From: Eulemur rufifrons | Lineage: Eukaryota > Chordata > Mammalia > Primates > Lemuridae | DNA length: 64,000 nucleotides | Assembly: GCF_041146395.1 (NCBI RefSeq) | Contig: NC_090990.1 | Location: 49,893,501 to 49,957,500 of the forward strand | Direction: 5' to 3' | Position numbers and translations under genes: made by a program | The notes under the pieces: model-generated | Told to the model about the DNA's origin: nothing | The model's database searches: none | Seen by the model: the letters and a program-made list of their open reading frames with translations, nothing else | In this document: piece after piece, positions 1 to 11,753 of the stretch | Position numbering within the stretch: position 1 is the stretch's first letter | Layout of the letters: the number at the start of each line of letters is the position of its first letter

Positions 1-1265
1 TAGTCCTTCTTCTTATTTCTTTCAAGAATATCCTTAAGGGAAAACTTGAGATGTTCTTTAGATGCCTTGTGTTTTTTTTTTTTAACTACTGTGAACCATA
101 GAAGTATCTGTTTGAAATTAGGTACACATTGCCAATAACTCTTGGGTATACTGTTCTCACTTTTTTTCTGACCACATTCTGGTGATATTCTGATTTTCTT
201 AATCCCAAGTCATCTAATTTAGGTTGTGTTCCAAGTTTTGAAATTAAATTTAGATTACCTTGAACAAAATTTATGTTATCCGGCACCTGTTACCTGTGTG
301 TCAATTAGTTCTGAACATCCCCTTGGCAACTCCAATCCCAAGGTGCTCTTCTTATAAGCTTCCCTACAAGTCTTTCTTGTTTACGTACTTTGCAGTCATC
401 TGTATACACACAGAAAATACCCAGGATAGATCCACTGTTACAGATTTCCAAAAAGCATGCCACAAGGGACTATAAAAGAGGAATAACTCATTCTCTTCCA
501 TATTCTCTAATTTTTATTAGACTCTAATGTTTCACATTGGCTTTCTGAAAGGTTTGTGAATTGATAAAGTTTTCTGAATCAGAAGAGATCCTGGGATATT
601 TTTACCTGATAACATAAGTCTTCAGATACAATATTATGAACATCTTGCTGTTTAAGATTCATTTGGAGGGAAAGAAATATCATTTGCAAAGGAAGCATGT
701 AAACAAAATAGACTCATCATTTAAATTAAACTTATTCAATAGTTGCTATGTCTATGAAGTTCATTACTGCATTTTAAATTTGAACCCATCTTTGAGGATT
801 TTAGGCTAATTTCAGTTCAGGCAATTGAAGTCTCAATGTGCAGCTAAACATATTATTATAATCCTTTTAATTAGTAATATTGCATATTCATGGTTTTGTA
901 AAACCCAAAAGAAAACCATAGCTGTTTTCATAAGATGCTCTGATTTTAGAAACATATATCAAAAGAAGTGAAGTCAAAAGGAACCCAGTGGCAATGAGGA
1001 TTTACTTTTGATGATGTTATGATACCTAACTGTCATCAGTGTGGACACAATAATGTTAGTCACATTAATAATTTTGTCCTTAACTTTTGCATCTGTACAT
1101 TTGCATTAATTTATATTTATAGAAATGTTTAGGAGCCAAACTATTAACATACTACTAAACAAACTATTAACCTATGTATTATTTGAATATTTTTACATGT
1201 ATTGCTTTTGTAATTAAAAAATATATCTGTGAATTGATTTTTAAAAATTTCTATTTTCTTACATT
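1..1265. other. LEPR intron 3, AT-rich, no feature recognised
   Basis: AT-rich intron sequence. I see no exon, repeat family or RNA gene that I can support. The only runs are short T tracts near 70-85. Confidence 0.5.
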
Positions 1266-1870
1266 TTTAAATAGGCTTTATTTTTTACAGCAGTTTCAGG
1301 TTTGCAGCAAAATTGAGAGGAAGGTATAGAGATTTTTCCTATACTTCCTGCCCCCAAACATGCATAGCCCTTGTATTCCCAACATCCCTCTCTGGAGTGG
1401 TATATTTGTTACAACTGATGAACCTGCATTGACATATCATTATCACCCAAAGCCCATAGTTTACATGAGGGTTCACTCTTGGTGTTGAATATTCTATGAG
1501 TTTTGGCAACTGTATAATGACCTTTATCCACCATTATAGAACCATACAGAATAGTCTCACTGCCCTGTTGATCCTTTATGGGCCACCGAGTCATCCCTCT
1601 CTCTCTCCTGGCTCCTGGCAACCATTGATCTTTTCATTGCTTTCACAGTTTTGCCTTTTACAGAATGTCACATAGTTGGTATTATATAGTATGTAGCTTT
1701 TTCAGATTGGCTTCTTTCACTTGGTAATATGCATTTAAGTTTCCTCCATGTGTTTTCATGACTTGATGTCTCATTTCCTTTAAACACTGGATAATATTCT
1801 ATTGTCTGGAGTACCATAATTTATTTATTCATTCGCCTACTAAAGAACACCTTGGTTGCTTCTATTTTCT
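1266..1870 (-). mobile_element. Old L1 (L1M type) 3' fragment
   Basis: The strand shown carries the inverted signature of a mammalian-wide L1 tail: phrases such as gacatatcattatcaccc, tccaccattatagaacc and the run into ttccattcgcc-like text. The element therefore lies on the minus strand. It is heavily mutated and open frames are absent. Subfamily (L1ME or L1MC like) is from memory of the pattern. Confidence 0.65.
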
Positions 1871-2080
1871 TACATTTTTCATAATTCTTCAAAATTCTTA
1901 TTCCATACAAATTCATACAAAATTCTCATTCTGCATTAGTGTGTATGTGAGCCAACAAAATTGTTGGGTTATTTGGGTAACTTGTAGAAAAGTTTTGGAA
2001 ATTATTATTTTATTTACAATTACTATTTTTTTAAAAAATTTCAATTCTCTTTTATTTTAGTTTTCCTTTATTTTTATATA

Positions 2081-3384
2081 TACATATTTTTAATTTATTT
2101 TTAACTATTATGGGTACCCAATAGTTGTATATATTTATAGGGTACATGTGATGGTTTGATACAGGCATACAATGTGTATTACTCAAATCAGGGTAATTGG
2201 GGTATCCATCACCTCAAACATTTACCATTTCTTTGTGTTAGGAACATTACAATTCTACTCTTTTAGTTATTTTAAAGTATACCATAACTTATTATTGACG
2301 ATAGTCATTCTGTTGTGCTATCAAATATTGTTCATTCTATCTAACTATCTAACTATACTTTTATACCCATTAACCATCCCCACCTTATCTCCCTGTCCCC
2401 ACTACCCTTCCTAGCCTCTAGTAACCATAAGTCTAGTCTCTGTCTGATGTGATCAATTGTTTTAATATTTAGCTCCCACATATGAGTGAAAACATGTAAA
2501 ATTTATCTTTCTGTGCTTGGCTTATTTCACTTAACATAATCTTCTCGAGGTCTATCCATTTTGTTACAAATGGCAAGATTTCACTGTATTTTATAGCTTT
2601 ATAATAGCCCATTGTGTATATGTACCACAATTACTTTATCCGTTCATCTACTGATGGACACTTAGGTTGATTCCAAATTTTGGCTATTGTGAATAGTGCT
2701 GCAATAAGCATGGGAGTGCAGATATCTTTTCACTATACTGATTTCCTTTCTTTTGTATATATACCTAGCAGTAGGATTTCTGGGTCATATGGTAGTTCTA
2801 TTTTTAGTTTTTTGAGGAATCTCCATACTGTTCTCCATAGAGGTTGTACTAATTTACATTCCCACCAACAGTATATGAGGGTTCCCCTTTGTCTACATCC
2901 TTGCCGGCATTTGTTATTTCCTGTTTTTTGATAAAAGCCTTTTTAACTGGGGTAAGATGATATCTCATTGTAGTTTTGACTTGCATTTCTCTGATGACTA
3001 ATGATGCTGAGCATTTTTCATATTCCCGTTTGTCATTTGTATGTCTTCTTGTAAGAAATGTCTATTCAGATCCTTTGCCCATTTTTTAAATCAGATTATT
3101 TGATTTTTTCCTATTGAGTTGTTAGATCTCCTTATATATTCTAGTTATTAATCTCATGTCAGATGGGTAGCTTGCGAATATTTTTCTCCCATTCTGTGGT
3201 TTGTCTCTTCACTTTGTTAATTGTTTTCTTTGCTGTGCACAAGCTTTTAAAATCACATGGAGACAGAGAGTAGAATTTGAGTCCTCTAGTTTTGTTCTTT
3301 TTGCTCAGATGGCTTTAACTCTTCTGGGTCTTTTGTGGTTCCATATAAATTTTAGGATTATTTTTTCTGTTTCTGTGAGGAATG
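2081..3384 (-). mobile_element. Older L1 3' end, left half of an interrupted copy
   Basis: Minus-strand L1: 3' UTR text (actattatgggtacccaata, ttgatacaggcatac), then the decayed C-terminal part of ORF2 (from about 2530). It breaks off at 3384 in the ORF2 text and resumes at 10877, where the next ORF2 words follow directly. The younger L1 at 3399-10876 split it. Confidence 0.85.
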
Positions 3385-3398
3385 TCATTGGTATTTTG
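3385..3398. repeat. Target-site duplication, left copy
   Basis: tcattggtattttg, identical to 10877-10890. It flanks the full-length L1 and lies next to its T-rich (poly-A) end, as expected for target-primed reverse transcription. Confidence 0.93.
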
Positions 3399-3769
3399 TT
3401 TGTTTGTTTGTTTTTCATTTACTAGCATTTTCTTTTTTATTTCAGCTTATTATGGGGGGTACAAAAGTTCAGGTTACATACATTGCCCATGTACCGCCTA
3501 TCCCCCCAAGTCAGAGCTCCAGGCGTGTCCATTCCCCAGACAGTGCACATTGCACTCATCATGTAGGTATACACCCATCCCCTCCTCGCACCCCCCGCTC
3601 CCTGAGTCAGCACCTTCAAGCGTGACCATTCCCCAGATGGTGCTCAACGCACTCATCATGTAGGCATACACTCATCCCCTCCCCCCACCCCCCACCCCCC
3701 ACCTCAGTCTGATATCCTATTGGTATCATTCCCAGATGTGAATTTAAGTGATGATCAGGGAAACCAATT

Positions 3770-6700
3770 TTCTGGTGAGTACATGTGATGCTTGTTTTTC
3801 CATTCTTGGGATACTTCACTTAATATAATGGGTTCCAACTCTCTCCAGGAGAACCAAAGAGATGTCGTATCACTGTTATTTCTTATAGCTGAGTAATACT
3901 CCATGGTATACATATATCATACTTTACCAATCCAATCATGAATTGATGGGCATTTGGGTTGTTTCCACATCTTTGCGATTGTGAATTGTGCTGCTATAAA
4001 CATTCGGGTACATGTGTCTTTGTCATAGAATGACTTATGTTCCTTTGGGTATATGCCCAATAATGGGATTGCTGGATTGAATGGTAGGTCTATTTGAATC
4101 TGTTTAAGGTATCTCCATAATGATTTCCACAGGGGTTGCACTAGTTTGCAGTCCCACCAGCAGTGTATGAGTGTTCCTGTCTCTCTGCATCCACGCCAAC
4201 ATGTGTTGTTTTGGGACTTTTTGATAAAGGCCATTCTCACTGGGGTTAAGTGATATCTCATTGTGGTTTTGATTTGCATTTCTCTGATGATTAGGGATGT
4301 TGAGCATTTTTTCATATGTTTGTTAGCCATTCTTATATCTTCTTTTGAAAAATTTCTATTCATGTCATTTGCCCACTTCTTGATAGGGTTGCTTGATTTT
4401 TTTCTTGCTGATTTTCCTGAGTTCTAAATAGATTCTTGTTATCAGTCCTTTATCTGATGTGTAGTATGCGAAAATTTTTTCCCATTCTGTAGGTGGTCTG
4501 TTTATTCTCGTGACTGTTTCTTTGGCTGTGCAGAAGCTTTTTAATTTAATCATGTCCCATTCATTAATTTTTGTTGTTGCTGTGATTGCCTTGGGGGTCT
4601 TCTTCATAAATTCTTTGCCTAGGCCATTGTCTGTAAGAGTCTTTCCTACATTTTCTTCTAGAATTCTGATCGTTTCACACCTAAGGTTTAAGTCTGTTAT
4701 CCACCGTGATTTGATTTTTGTGAGAGGTGAAAGCTGTGTGTCCTGTTTCAGTCTTCCACAAGTGGCTAACCAATTCTCCCAGCACCATTTATTGAATAGG
4801 GATTCTTGTCCCCAGAGTATGTTTTTGTCTGCTTTGTCAAAGATTAGATGTCTATATAAGGATGGTTTTATGTTTGGATTTTCTGTTCTGTTCCACTGGT
4901 CTGTGTCCCTGCACTTGTGCCAATACCAGGCAGTTTTAAGAACCACAGCCTTGTAGTATAGTTTGAAGTCTGGCAAATTAATACCTCCCATTTTGTTTTT
5001 ATTGCTTAAAATTGCTTTTGCTATATGGGGTCTTCTCTGATTCCATACAAAGTGTATAATTATTTTTTCTATATCTGTGAAAAATGATGTTGGTAATTTA
5101 ATAGTGATTGCATTGAATCTGTAGATCACTCTGGGTAGTATAGACATTTTAACAATGTTGATTCTTTTGATCCACGAGCATGGTATTGTTTTCCACCTAT
5201 TTACAAGTTCTGCTATTTCCTTCCTCAGTGTTTCATAGTTTTCCCTATAGAGGTCCTTTACCTCTTTAGTTAAATATATTCCTAGATATTTTATTTTCTT
5301 TGTTGCTATTTTGAAGGGTATTCAGTCTTTAATTTGGTTCTCCGATTGACTGTTATTGGCATATATGAATGCCTCTGATTTGTGTGTATTGATTTTGTAA
5401 CCTGAGACTTTGCTATATTCGTTAATCAATTCCAGGAGTCTCTTGGTTGAATTCTTGGGGTTTTCCAGATATAACATCATATCATCAGCAAAGAGTGAGA
5501 GTTTGATCTCTTCTTTCCCTATTTGGACTCCCTTGATTCTGGTCTCTTGCCTGATAGCTCTCGCAAGGACTTCCAATACTATGTTGAAAAGTAATGGGGA
5601 CAGTGGGTAGCCTTGTCTGGTTCCAGTTCTAAGTGGGAATGCTTTCAATTTTTCCCCATTCAGTATGATGTTGGCTGTGGGTTTGTCATATATGGCTTGT
5701 ATCATTTTTAGGTAGGTTCCATCTATGCCTATTTTGTTAAGCGTTCTTATCATAAAAGGGTGTTGAATTTTGTCAAATGCTTTTTCTGCATCTATTGAGA
5801 GGATCATATGGTTTTTATTTTTGCTTCTATTTATGCGGTGAATTACATTTATAGATTTACGTATGTTGAACCACCCCTGCATCTCTGGGATGAAGCCCAC
5901 TTGGTTGTGATGGATTATTTTTTTGATAAGCACTTGGATTCGATTTGCTAGGATTTTATTGAGAATTTTTGCATCTATATTCATGAGAGAAATTGGTCTG
6001 TAGTTCTCTTTTTTTGTTGCATCCTTTCCTGGTTTTGGTATCAATGTTATGTTGGCTTGGTAGAATGTGTTGGGGAGAATTCCATCCTTCTCAATATTGG
6101 AGAATAGTTTATGTAGGATGGGCACCAGTTCTTCTTTGTATGTATGGTAAAATTCGGGTGTGAACCCATCTGGACCAGGACTTTTCTTTTTGGGAAGGTT
6201 TTTTATTGCTGTTTCGATTTCAGTTCTTGATATTGGTCTGTTCAGGTACTCTATTTCTTCCTGGTTGAGCCTGGGAAGACTATGTGTTTCTAAAAATTTG
6301 TCCATTTCCTCCACATTCTCCAGTTTGTGTGCATAAAGATTTTTGTAGAATTCGTAGATGATATCTTGTATCTCTGTGGCATCGGTTGTGATTTCTCCTT
6401 TCATGTTCCTAATGGAGGTTATTAGAGATTTTACTTTTGTGCTCTTGGTTAGTCTAGCCAGAGGTGTGTCTATTTTGTTTATCTTTTCAAAGAACCAACT
6501 TTTTGTTTTATTAATTTCCCTTATAGTTTCTTTGTTGTCCTTTTCATTTAATTCTAATTTGATCTTAGTAATTTCTTGCCTTCTGCTGGGTTTGGGTCAT
6601 TCTGTTCTTCTTTCTCCAGCTCTTCGAGTCTATTCATTAGGTTGTCTATTTGCAAGTTTTCTCTCTTTTTGATACAGGCATTTATGGTTATGAATTTTCC

Positions 6701-7633
6701 TCTCAGAACTGCTTTAGCTGTGTCCCATAGATTTTGATAAGTTGTATCTCCATTGTCATTTAATTCAAAGAAACTTTTGATTTCTGTCTTGATTTCTTCC
6801 TTTATAGAATAATTGTTCAGGAGAAAGTTGTTTAGCTTCCATGACTTTTAGTAGGAATGCGGGTTTCTGTTTGGGTTCATTGTTACTTTTATTCCTCTGT
6901 GATCTGAGAAGATGCATGGTATAATTTTTATTTTTTTGAATTTTTTAAGACATGCTTTATGTCCTAGGATATGGTCAATCTTAGAGAATGTCCTGTGAGC
7001 TGATGAGAAGAATGTATATTCTGTGGACTTTGGGTAGAATGTCCTTTAGATGTCAGCCATGCCCATTTGTTCTAGCATTCTATTTAAGTCCATTATGTCT
7101 TTGTTTATTTTCTGTTTGGAGGATCTGTCCTGTACTGTCAGTGGTATGTTAAAGTCTCCAGCTATGATAGTATTGTTATCTATCATTTGGTTCAGATCAA
7201 GTAGAGTTTGCTTTATGAATCTGGGTGGACCTAAGTTGGGTGCATATATATTAAGTATAGTCATGTCTTCTTGTTGAATTGTGCCTTTCACCAGTATATA
7301 GTAACCATCTTTGTCTTTTATTACTTTTGTTGGTTTAAAAACTAAGTTATTGGAAATTAAGACTGCCACACCAGCTTTCTTTTGACTACCGTTTGCTTGA
7401 AATATCGATTTCCATCCTTTTATTTTCAGTCTAAATGCATCTTTGCAGGTTAGGTGAGTTTCCTGAAGACAGCAGATATTTGGTTTGTGTTTTTTTATCC
7501 ATTGGGTCAGTCTATGTCTCTTGAATGAGGAATTCAAGCCATTCACATTTATTGAGAGAACTGATAAGTGGGACAGATTTCTGTTCAGCTTGTTGGGTAG
7601 AAATTCATTGCTATGTTTTCTCTCTTGAGCCAT
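3770..7633 (-). pseudogene. L1 ORF2 (endonuclease-reverse transcriptase), broken
   Basis: The ATG is at 7633 (MAQERKHSNEF). The apurinic endonuclease domain reads well to about 7049 (SINVNGLNSS, CCLQETHL, AGDFNIPL), then meets an in-frame TAA at 7046-7048. After a damaged stretch, the reverse transcriptase domain is open over 5322-6404, with [12 protein letters not shown], a PISL block and the catalytic FADD at about 5480 ([11 protein letters not shown]). The C-terminal region is split into frames 4365-5147 and 3917-4363, the latter with the Cys-rich CWRGC/HCWWDC part. Several frame changes make it a pseudogene. In an intact copy this protein nicks target DNA and copies the L1 RNA into the genome. 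Confidence 0.92.
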
Positions 7634-7672
7634 TGTGGTAGCTAGAATTTGATCTTTAGCTCTTGAGTAGTT

Positions 7673-8684
7673 TTACATTCGTGGGTCTTTCTTGTGCTTG
7701 TCCATGTGCAACTCTCTTTTTAGTACTTCTTGGAGGGCTGGTCTTGTCTTGGTGAATTCTCTCAGTCCTTGTTTATCTGAGAATGTCTTAATTTCTCCTT
7801 CATATAGAAAACTTAGCTTAGCTGGGTACAAGATTCTAGGCTGGGCATTATTCTGTTTCAGAAGAGTGAGAATGGGGCCCCAACCTCTTCTTGCTTGTAA
7901 GGTTTCAGTTGAGAAATCTAGAGTAATTCTAATGGGCTTTCCTTTGTATGTTACTTGTTTCTTTCTCCTTACAGCTCGAAGAAGGGACTCTTTAGTGGAT
8001 ATTTTGGTCAATCTGATGACTACATGGCGTGGTGTTTTCCTATTTGCTATGAATCTCCCAGGGGTTATTTCAGCTTCTTGAACCTGTATATCTAGAGTTT
8101 TAGCAAGGCCTGGAAAATTTTCCTCAATTATGTCTTCAAATAGCTTATCCAACCCTTGCTTATTATCTTCTTCACCCTCAGGAATGCCAATAACTCTCAC
8201 GTTAGGGTTCTTCACATAATCTCACATTTCTTGTATACTCTGATCATTTCTCTTATTTCTTTGTTCTATCTGTGTGACTGACTTATTTAATTTGAAAGAG
8301 TTATCTTCAATCTCTGAGATTCTTTCCTCTGTTTGATCTACCCTGCTCTTGAGACTTTCCACTGTATTTTGCAGCTCTCTGAATAAAATCTTCATTTCTA
8401 GGAGTTCAGTTTGGTTTTTATTCAATATTTCAATTTCTTTAGTGAATTTTTCTTCCAAATCCTGTTTTTTTTTTATTTTTTATGGTTTCTTTGTGTTGGT
8501 TATCCATTTTTTCTTGTATATTATTCAGCTTATTTATAATCCATAATTGAAATTCTTCCTGTAACATGTTGGTATTTTGAGTCTGGTTTGTGTCAATTGG
8601 TTGAGAGCTGGTATTTTTCTTTGGGGGTGAGATTTCTGTTTGATTCTTTGTGCGCCCTGTGTTTTTTCGCTGAGCCCTTCTCAT
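7673..8684 (-). pseudogene. L1 ORF1 (RNA-binding chaperone), broken
   Basis: The ATG is at 8684 (MRRAQRKNTGRTKNQ). The order is N-terminal tail, coiled coil (8222-8458, repeating SLKSRVDQTEERISEIED), RRM (RVIGIPEGEE, RHVVIRLTK) and C-terminal domain to the stop at 7673. There are two lesions: a frame change in the T run near 8466-8480, and an in-frame TGA at 8222-8224 just before the RRM. In intact L1 this protein forms trimers and coats the L1 RNA. Confidence 0.9.
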
Positions 8685-8689
8685 CTGGA

Positions 8690-10876
8690 TCTATCGTTAG
8701 ATCTTTTCTTACAGTTTTAGTCTGGTTAGCCACACACTTTGTACTCTGTTCTTAGGCTGTGAAACAATCTAGGTATGTTGCTTCCTTTGTCAAGAGGGGG
8801 AGACTGTTGTGTATTGTTTAGAGTTTTTTCTACCTCAGTTGGGGGGCTGCTTCTGGTGGGTCCAGCCCTAGAGGATTGGAATGACCTAAGACCGTTTTGG
8901 TGAGTTAAGTCACTGTGTTGTGGACTTTCAGTTAGCAGGCAGGATCCACACTAGTTGCAGGCAGAAATTCTCTCTGTTTTGGTTTGTTTGTTTTTTCCCT
9001 TGGTTCTTCCTCTATAGGGGTGGTTTCTGTCTCTTTCCGCAGGAAAGACACTGGCTACGGGGAGTGGGGGGGTGCCTTTGCTCGCTCAGTGCCCCAGCTG
9101 CTGCAGCTCCCAGGGGCAAAAGTCTGCCCTGGCCCAATGTCGCCAAGGACCAGGCTCCACACTCTCACATCTGGAGAAGTGCTCAGTGTTCACACAAGGG
9201 TGGGGCTCCTATAGAGGGTCCACAGACTAGGGGAGGGAGCCGCCCAGGGAGCCACATGGCACCCTATGGCTCCGCGGCGGCTAGGCTATGGACCCCAAGA
9301 TGGCGACTGCGTGCCCACAGATCGCCAACGCTGGGGGTGAATGTTCTGGGTCTGGCAGGTGCCAGAGCCGGGGCCTGGCGAGCCCAGAAGTCCACAGTAG
9401 CTCCCCAGATAGAGGGCCACCAAAAAGAAAAGAAAAGAAAAGAAAAAAAAGGAAAAAAAAAAGAAAAAGAAAAGAAAAAAATAAATAAATAAAAAATAAA
9501 ATGATAATAAAATAAAATAAAATATAAAAAAAATAAAAAATTCTATAATTCGGTGACCCTTCACTGCTGTTTGCCTTAGCACAGCTCCGCCCCTCCCCCA
9601 CTAATCGCCGTCTCAGCGGAGATCCCCCAGAGTCCAAGCTGCACCCCGTTGATGTCTCCTGTCCACAGAGTACATGCAAAGCCTGAGCTCTTGGCGTGGG
9701 TTCACGGACTAGGGGAGCAAGCAACCCAAGGAGCCACCCAGCACCCTATGGCTCTGCAGTGGCTATGCTATGGACCCCAAGATGGTGATAGCACCCCCGC
9801 AGATCGCCGGTGCTCAGGGTGAATGCCCAGGGTCCGGCAGGCACTAGAGCCGGGCCGGCGAGCTGAGAAACCAACCATAGCTCCCCGGCTAGGGCCCGAA
9901 AGAAAAAAGATCTCTCTAATTCAGCGACCCTTTGCTAACCCTTGCCCTAGTGCAGCTCTGCCTCTTCCCGCCAAACGCTGTCTTGGCGGAGATCCCCCAG
10001 GGTCCAAACTATTTCCCGTTGATGTCTCCTGTCCACAGAGTTTATGCAAAGCCTGAGCTCTTAGCGTGGGTTCATGGACTAGGGGAGCGAGCCACCCAAG
10101 GAGCCGCCCGGCACCCTATGGCTCCGCAGCGGCTACACTGTGGACCCCAAGATGGCGACTGCGCGCCCACAGAACGCCAGCACTGGGGGTGAATGTTCAG
10201 GGTCCAGCAAGCACCAGAGCTGGGGGCCTGGTGAGCATAGAGGCCCACAGGGGCTCCCCAGCTAGGGAACCACCGAAAAAAGCAAAAAGATACAAAAAAA
10301 ATCTGTGGTTCAGCGACCCTTTGCTGCTTTTTGCCTTAGCGCATCTCCGTCCCTCCCCACTAAGCATGGTCTCGGCGGAGATTCCCCCAGAGTCTAAGCT
10401 GTTTCCCGTTGATGTCTCCTGTCCACAGAGCCCCACATCTCCTGTGGCGATTCTGCACCAGCTTCAGGCAGGTCTCTAATTAAGTGGATGTGGAGGTCAG
10501 TGGGGAGAACAAGCCACTTTCCTAAGAGGCTGTCCCCGCCCCACTCGATGGTGAGGCAGGTGCAGCTGTCCTGCACTCCGCTGTCTATTGTCCATCCCGC
10601 ACTCTCCAGAATTTTGCGATCCTATTTCCCGTTCACCTCAGACTTTTCTTACTCTCTGTGTCCCACGTTGATTCTCCGTGGATTCGCACCGCTGTTCTTG
10701 TGGGAGAGCGATCCGCTAGCGTTGTGGTAAGCCGAGATCCATGCCTTCCTCTCCAGGAGCATGAATCCGGGAGGTCACCTCTACTCCGCCATCACAGGTG
10801 TCTACTCACCACAAGACAGCTCTGCCGCCCTGCCGACTGCTGGAGCGTCCTCAGCTCCCGAGTGCGCCACGCACCT
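8690..10876 (-). promoter_or_regulatory. L1 5' UTR/promoter with tandem ~370-bp units
   Basis: GC- and CpG-rich sequence upstream of ORF1. In transcription order it has a unique leader (10876 to about 10480), then repeated units, then a unique link to ORF1 (9190-8690). Repeated landmarks on the + strand: attcagcgaccc-like at 9548, 9919 and 10308; cccgttgatgtctcctgtcc at about 9644, 10016 and 10406; gaccccaagatgg ending near 9303, 9785 and 10155. The recurring aagatggcg is the complement of a YY1-like CGCCATCTT site, as used by human L1 promoters. Units differ by point changes and by an A-rich tract. Confidence 0.88.
9422..9540. repeat. A-rich tract inside L1 5' UTR unit
   Basis: Simple tract of gaaaa, aaata and aaaat units. 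The equivalent place in the other two units has only about 10-30 A-rich bases (9900-9910 and 10273-10302), so this copy has expanded by about 110 bases. Confidence 0.85.
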
Positions 10877-10890
10877 TCATTGGTATTTTG
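10877..10890. repeat. Target-site duplication, right copy
   Basis: tcattggtattttg, identical to 3385-3398; it marks the 5' end of the full-length L1. Confidence 0.93.
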
Positions 10891-11040
10891 ATGAGGATTG
10901 CATTGAATCTGTAGACTGCTTTGGGTAGTACGAACATTTTAATAATGTTGATTCTTCTACTCCATGAGCATGGAATATGTTTCAATTTTTCTTGTGTTGT
11001 CTTCAATTTCTTTCATCAATGTCAAGCAATTACTTATTTC
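10891..11040 (-). mobile_element. Older L1, right half of the interrupted copy
   Basis: ORF2 text continues here (gattgcattgaatctgtaga, aataatgttgattcttc) directly after the duplicated target, matching the break at 3384. It fades out by about 11040. Confidence 0.8.
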
Positions 11041-11753
11041 AAAATAAATTTAACTTTTGAGGATTTTTTTAGGTACAGGATTATATAATTCTTATTAATT
11101 TTTGCAAATTTAAAAAATGATTTAATCAGCAGAAGTTTCCTCTAAGAAGTCTATTCTTGTGCATTATTTCTTGGATACTGTTTTATGAGCATGTCTTATA
11201 TGATGTTTTATATCTGGAGGATCACAGACAGATTCAGGAGGTCATCCAGCTGTCCTCATGTTGAAGACAAACCCTTTCTAAAAGTACACAGTGAAAGCAC
11301 CGTTAACATTTTGGTGTTACGCTCTTTAGTAAATACTAAAACAGTGCTTTAATGCTTGTTTACATAATTGTACATCCAGATATTTCCCATTTATGCCAGA
11401 AGTTAGAATATGTTTTAGAAGAGGAAAATAAAATATTTAATGTTAATTTTTTATTAACATGTAAATATAAGATGTTATATTAATGAGGGAAAATGAAGTA
11501 TGAATTTCCAAAAGAGGTACCAGAGAGTGGAATTATTTCTATAAATAAATGCATCCTCTGAAATACAACAAATTGTACAGTGGAAGCACAGAGTTATTCA
11601 TTGGGAACTTAGTTGTTCATTGAGAACTGATTGGGAACTTAGAAAGTTAAATAATTATTTCTGAGCACTAAATGGTTTAATCTCAGATACTTCCTATTTA
11701 TATCTTAGTCAAAATGATTATTCATTTTCTGTGTCTTTTTAATGTCCTAACAG
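11041..11753. other. End of LEPR intron 3
   Basis: AT-rich, no repeat recognised. It contains a small direct repeat (agttgttcattg and gaacttag words near 11600-11640) and the branch/acceptor region of exon 4. An ATG at 11714 is in frame with exon 4. Confidence 0.6.

Larger units (their letters stand above)
3399..10876 (-). mobile_element. Full-length L1 retrotransposon, lineage-specific, disabled
   Basis: About 7.48 kb, minus strand. From its 3' end: T-rich tail (3399-3445), 3' UTR with a G-rich stretch (C-rich on this strand, about 3675-3705), ORF2 (about 3770-7633), a short spacer, ORF1 (7673-8684) and a 2.2-kb GC-rich 5' UTR with tandem units. It is bounded by a perfect 14-bp duplication. 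Both reading frames carry breaks, so this copy should not move on its own. The 3' end is nearly the same as in the copies at 32174 and 41025, which marks a recently active subfamily in this lineage. Confidence 0.94.

Noticed and set aside
4510..4956. 148-codon open frame on the + strand
   Set aside because: Lies antisense to L1 ORF2; its openness follows from the coding strand below it.
8920..9492. 190-codon open frame on the + strand, Lys-rich end
   Set aside because: Inside the L1 5' UTR, its tail is the GAAAA tract; GC-rich sequence without homology to a known protein.
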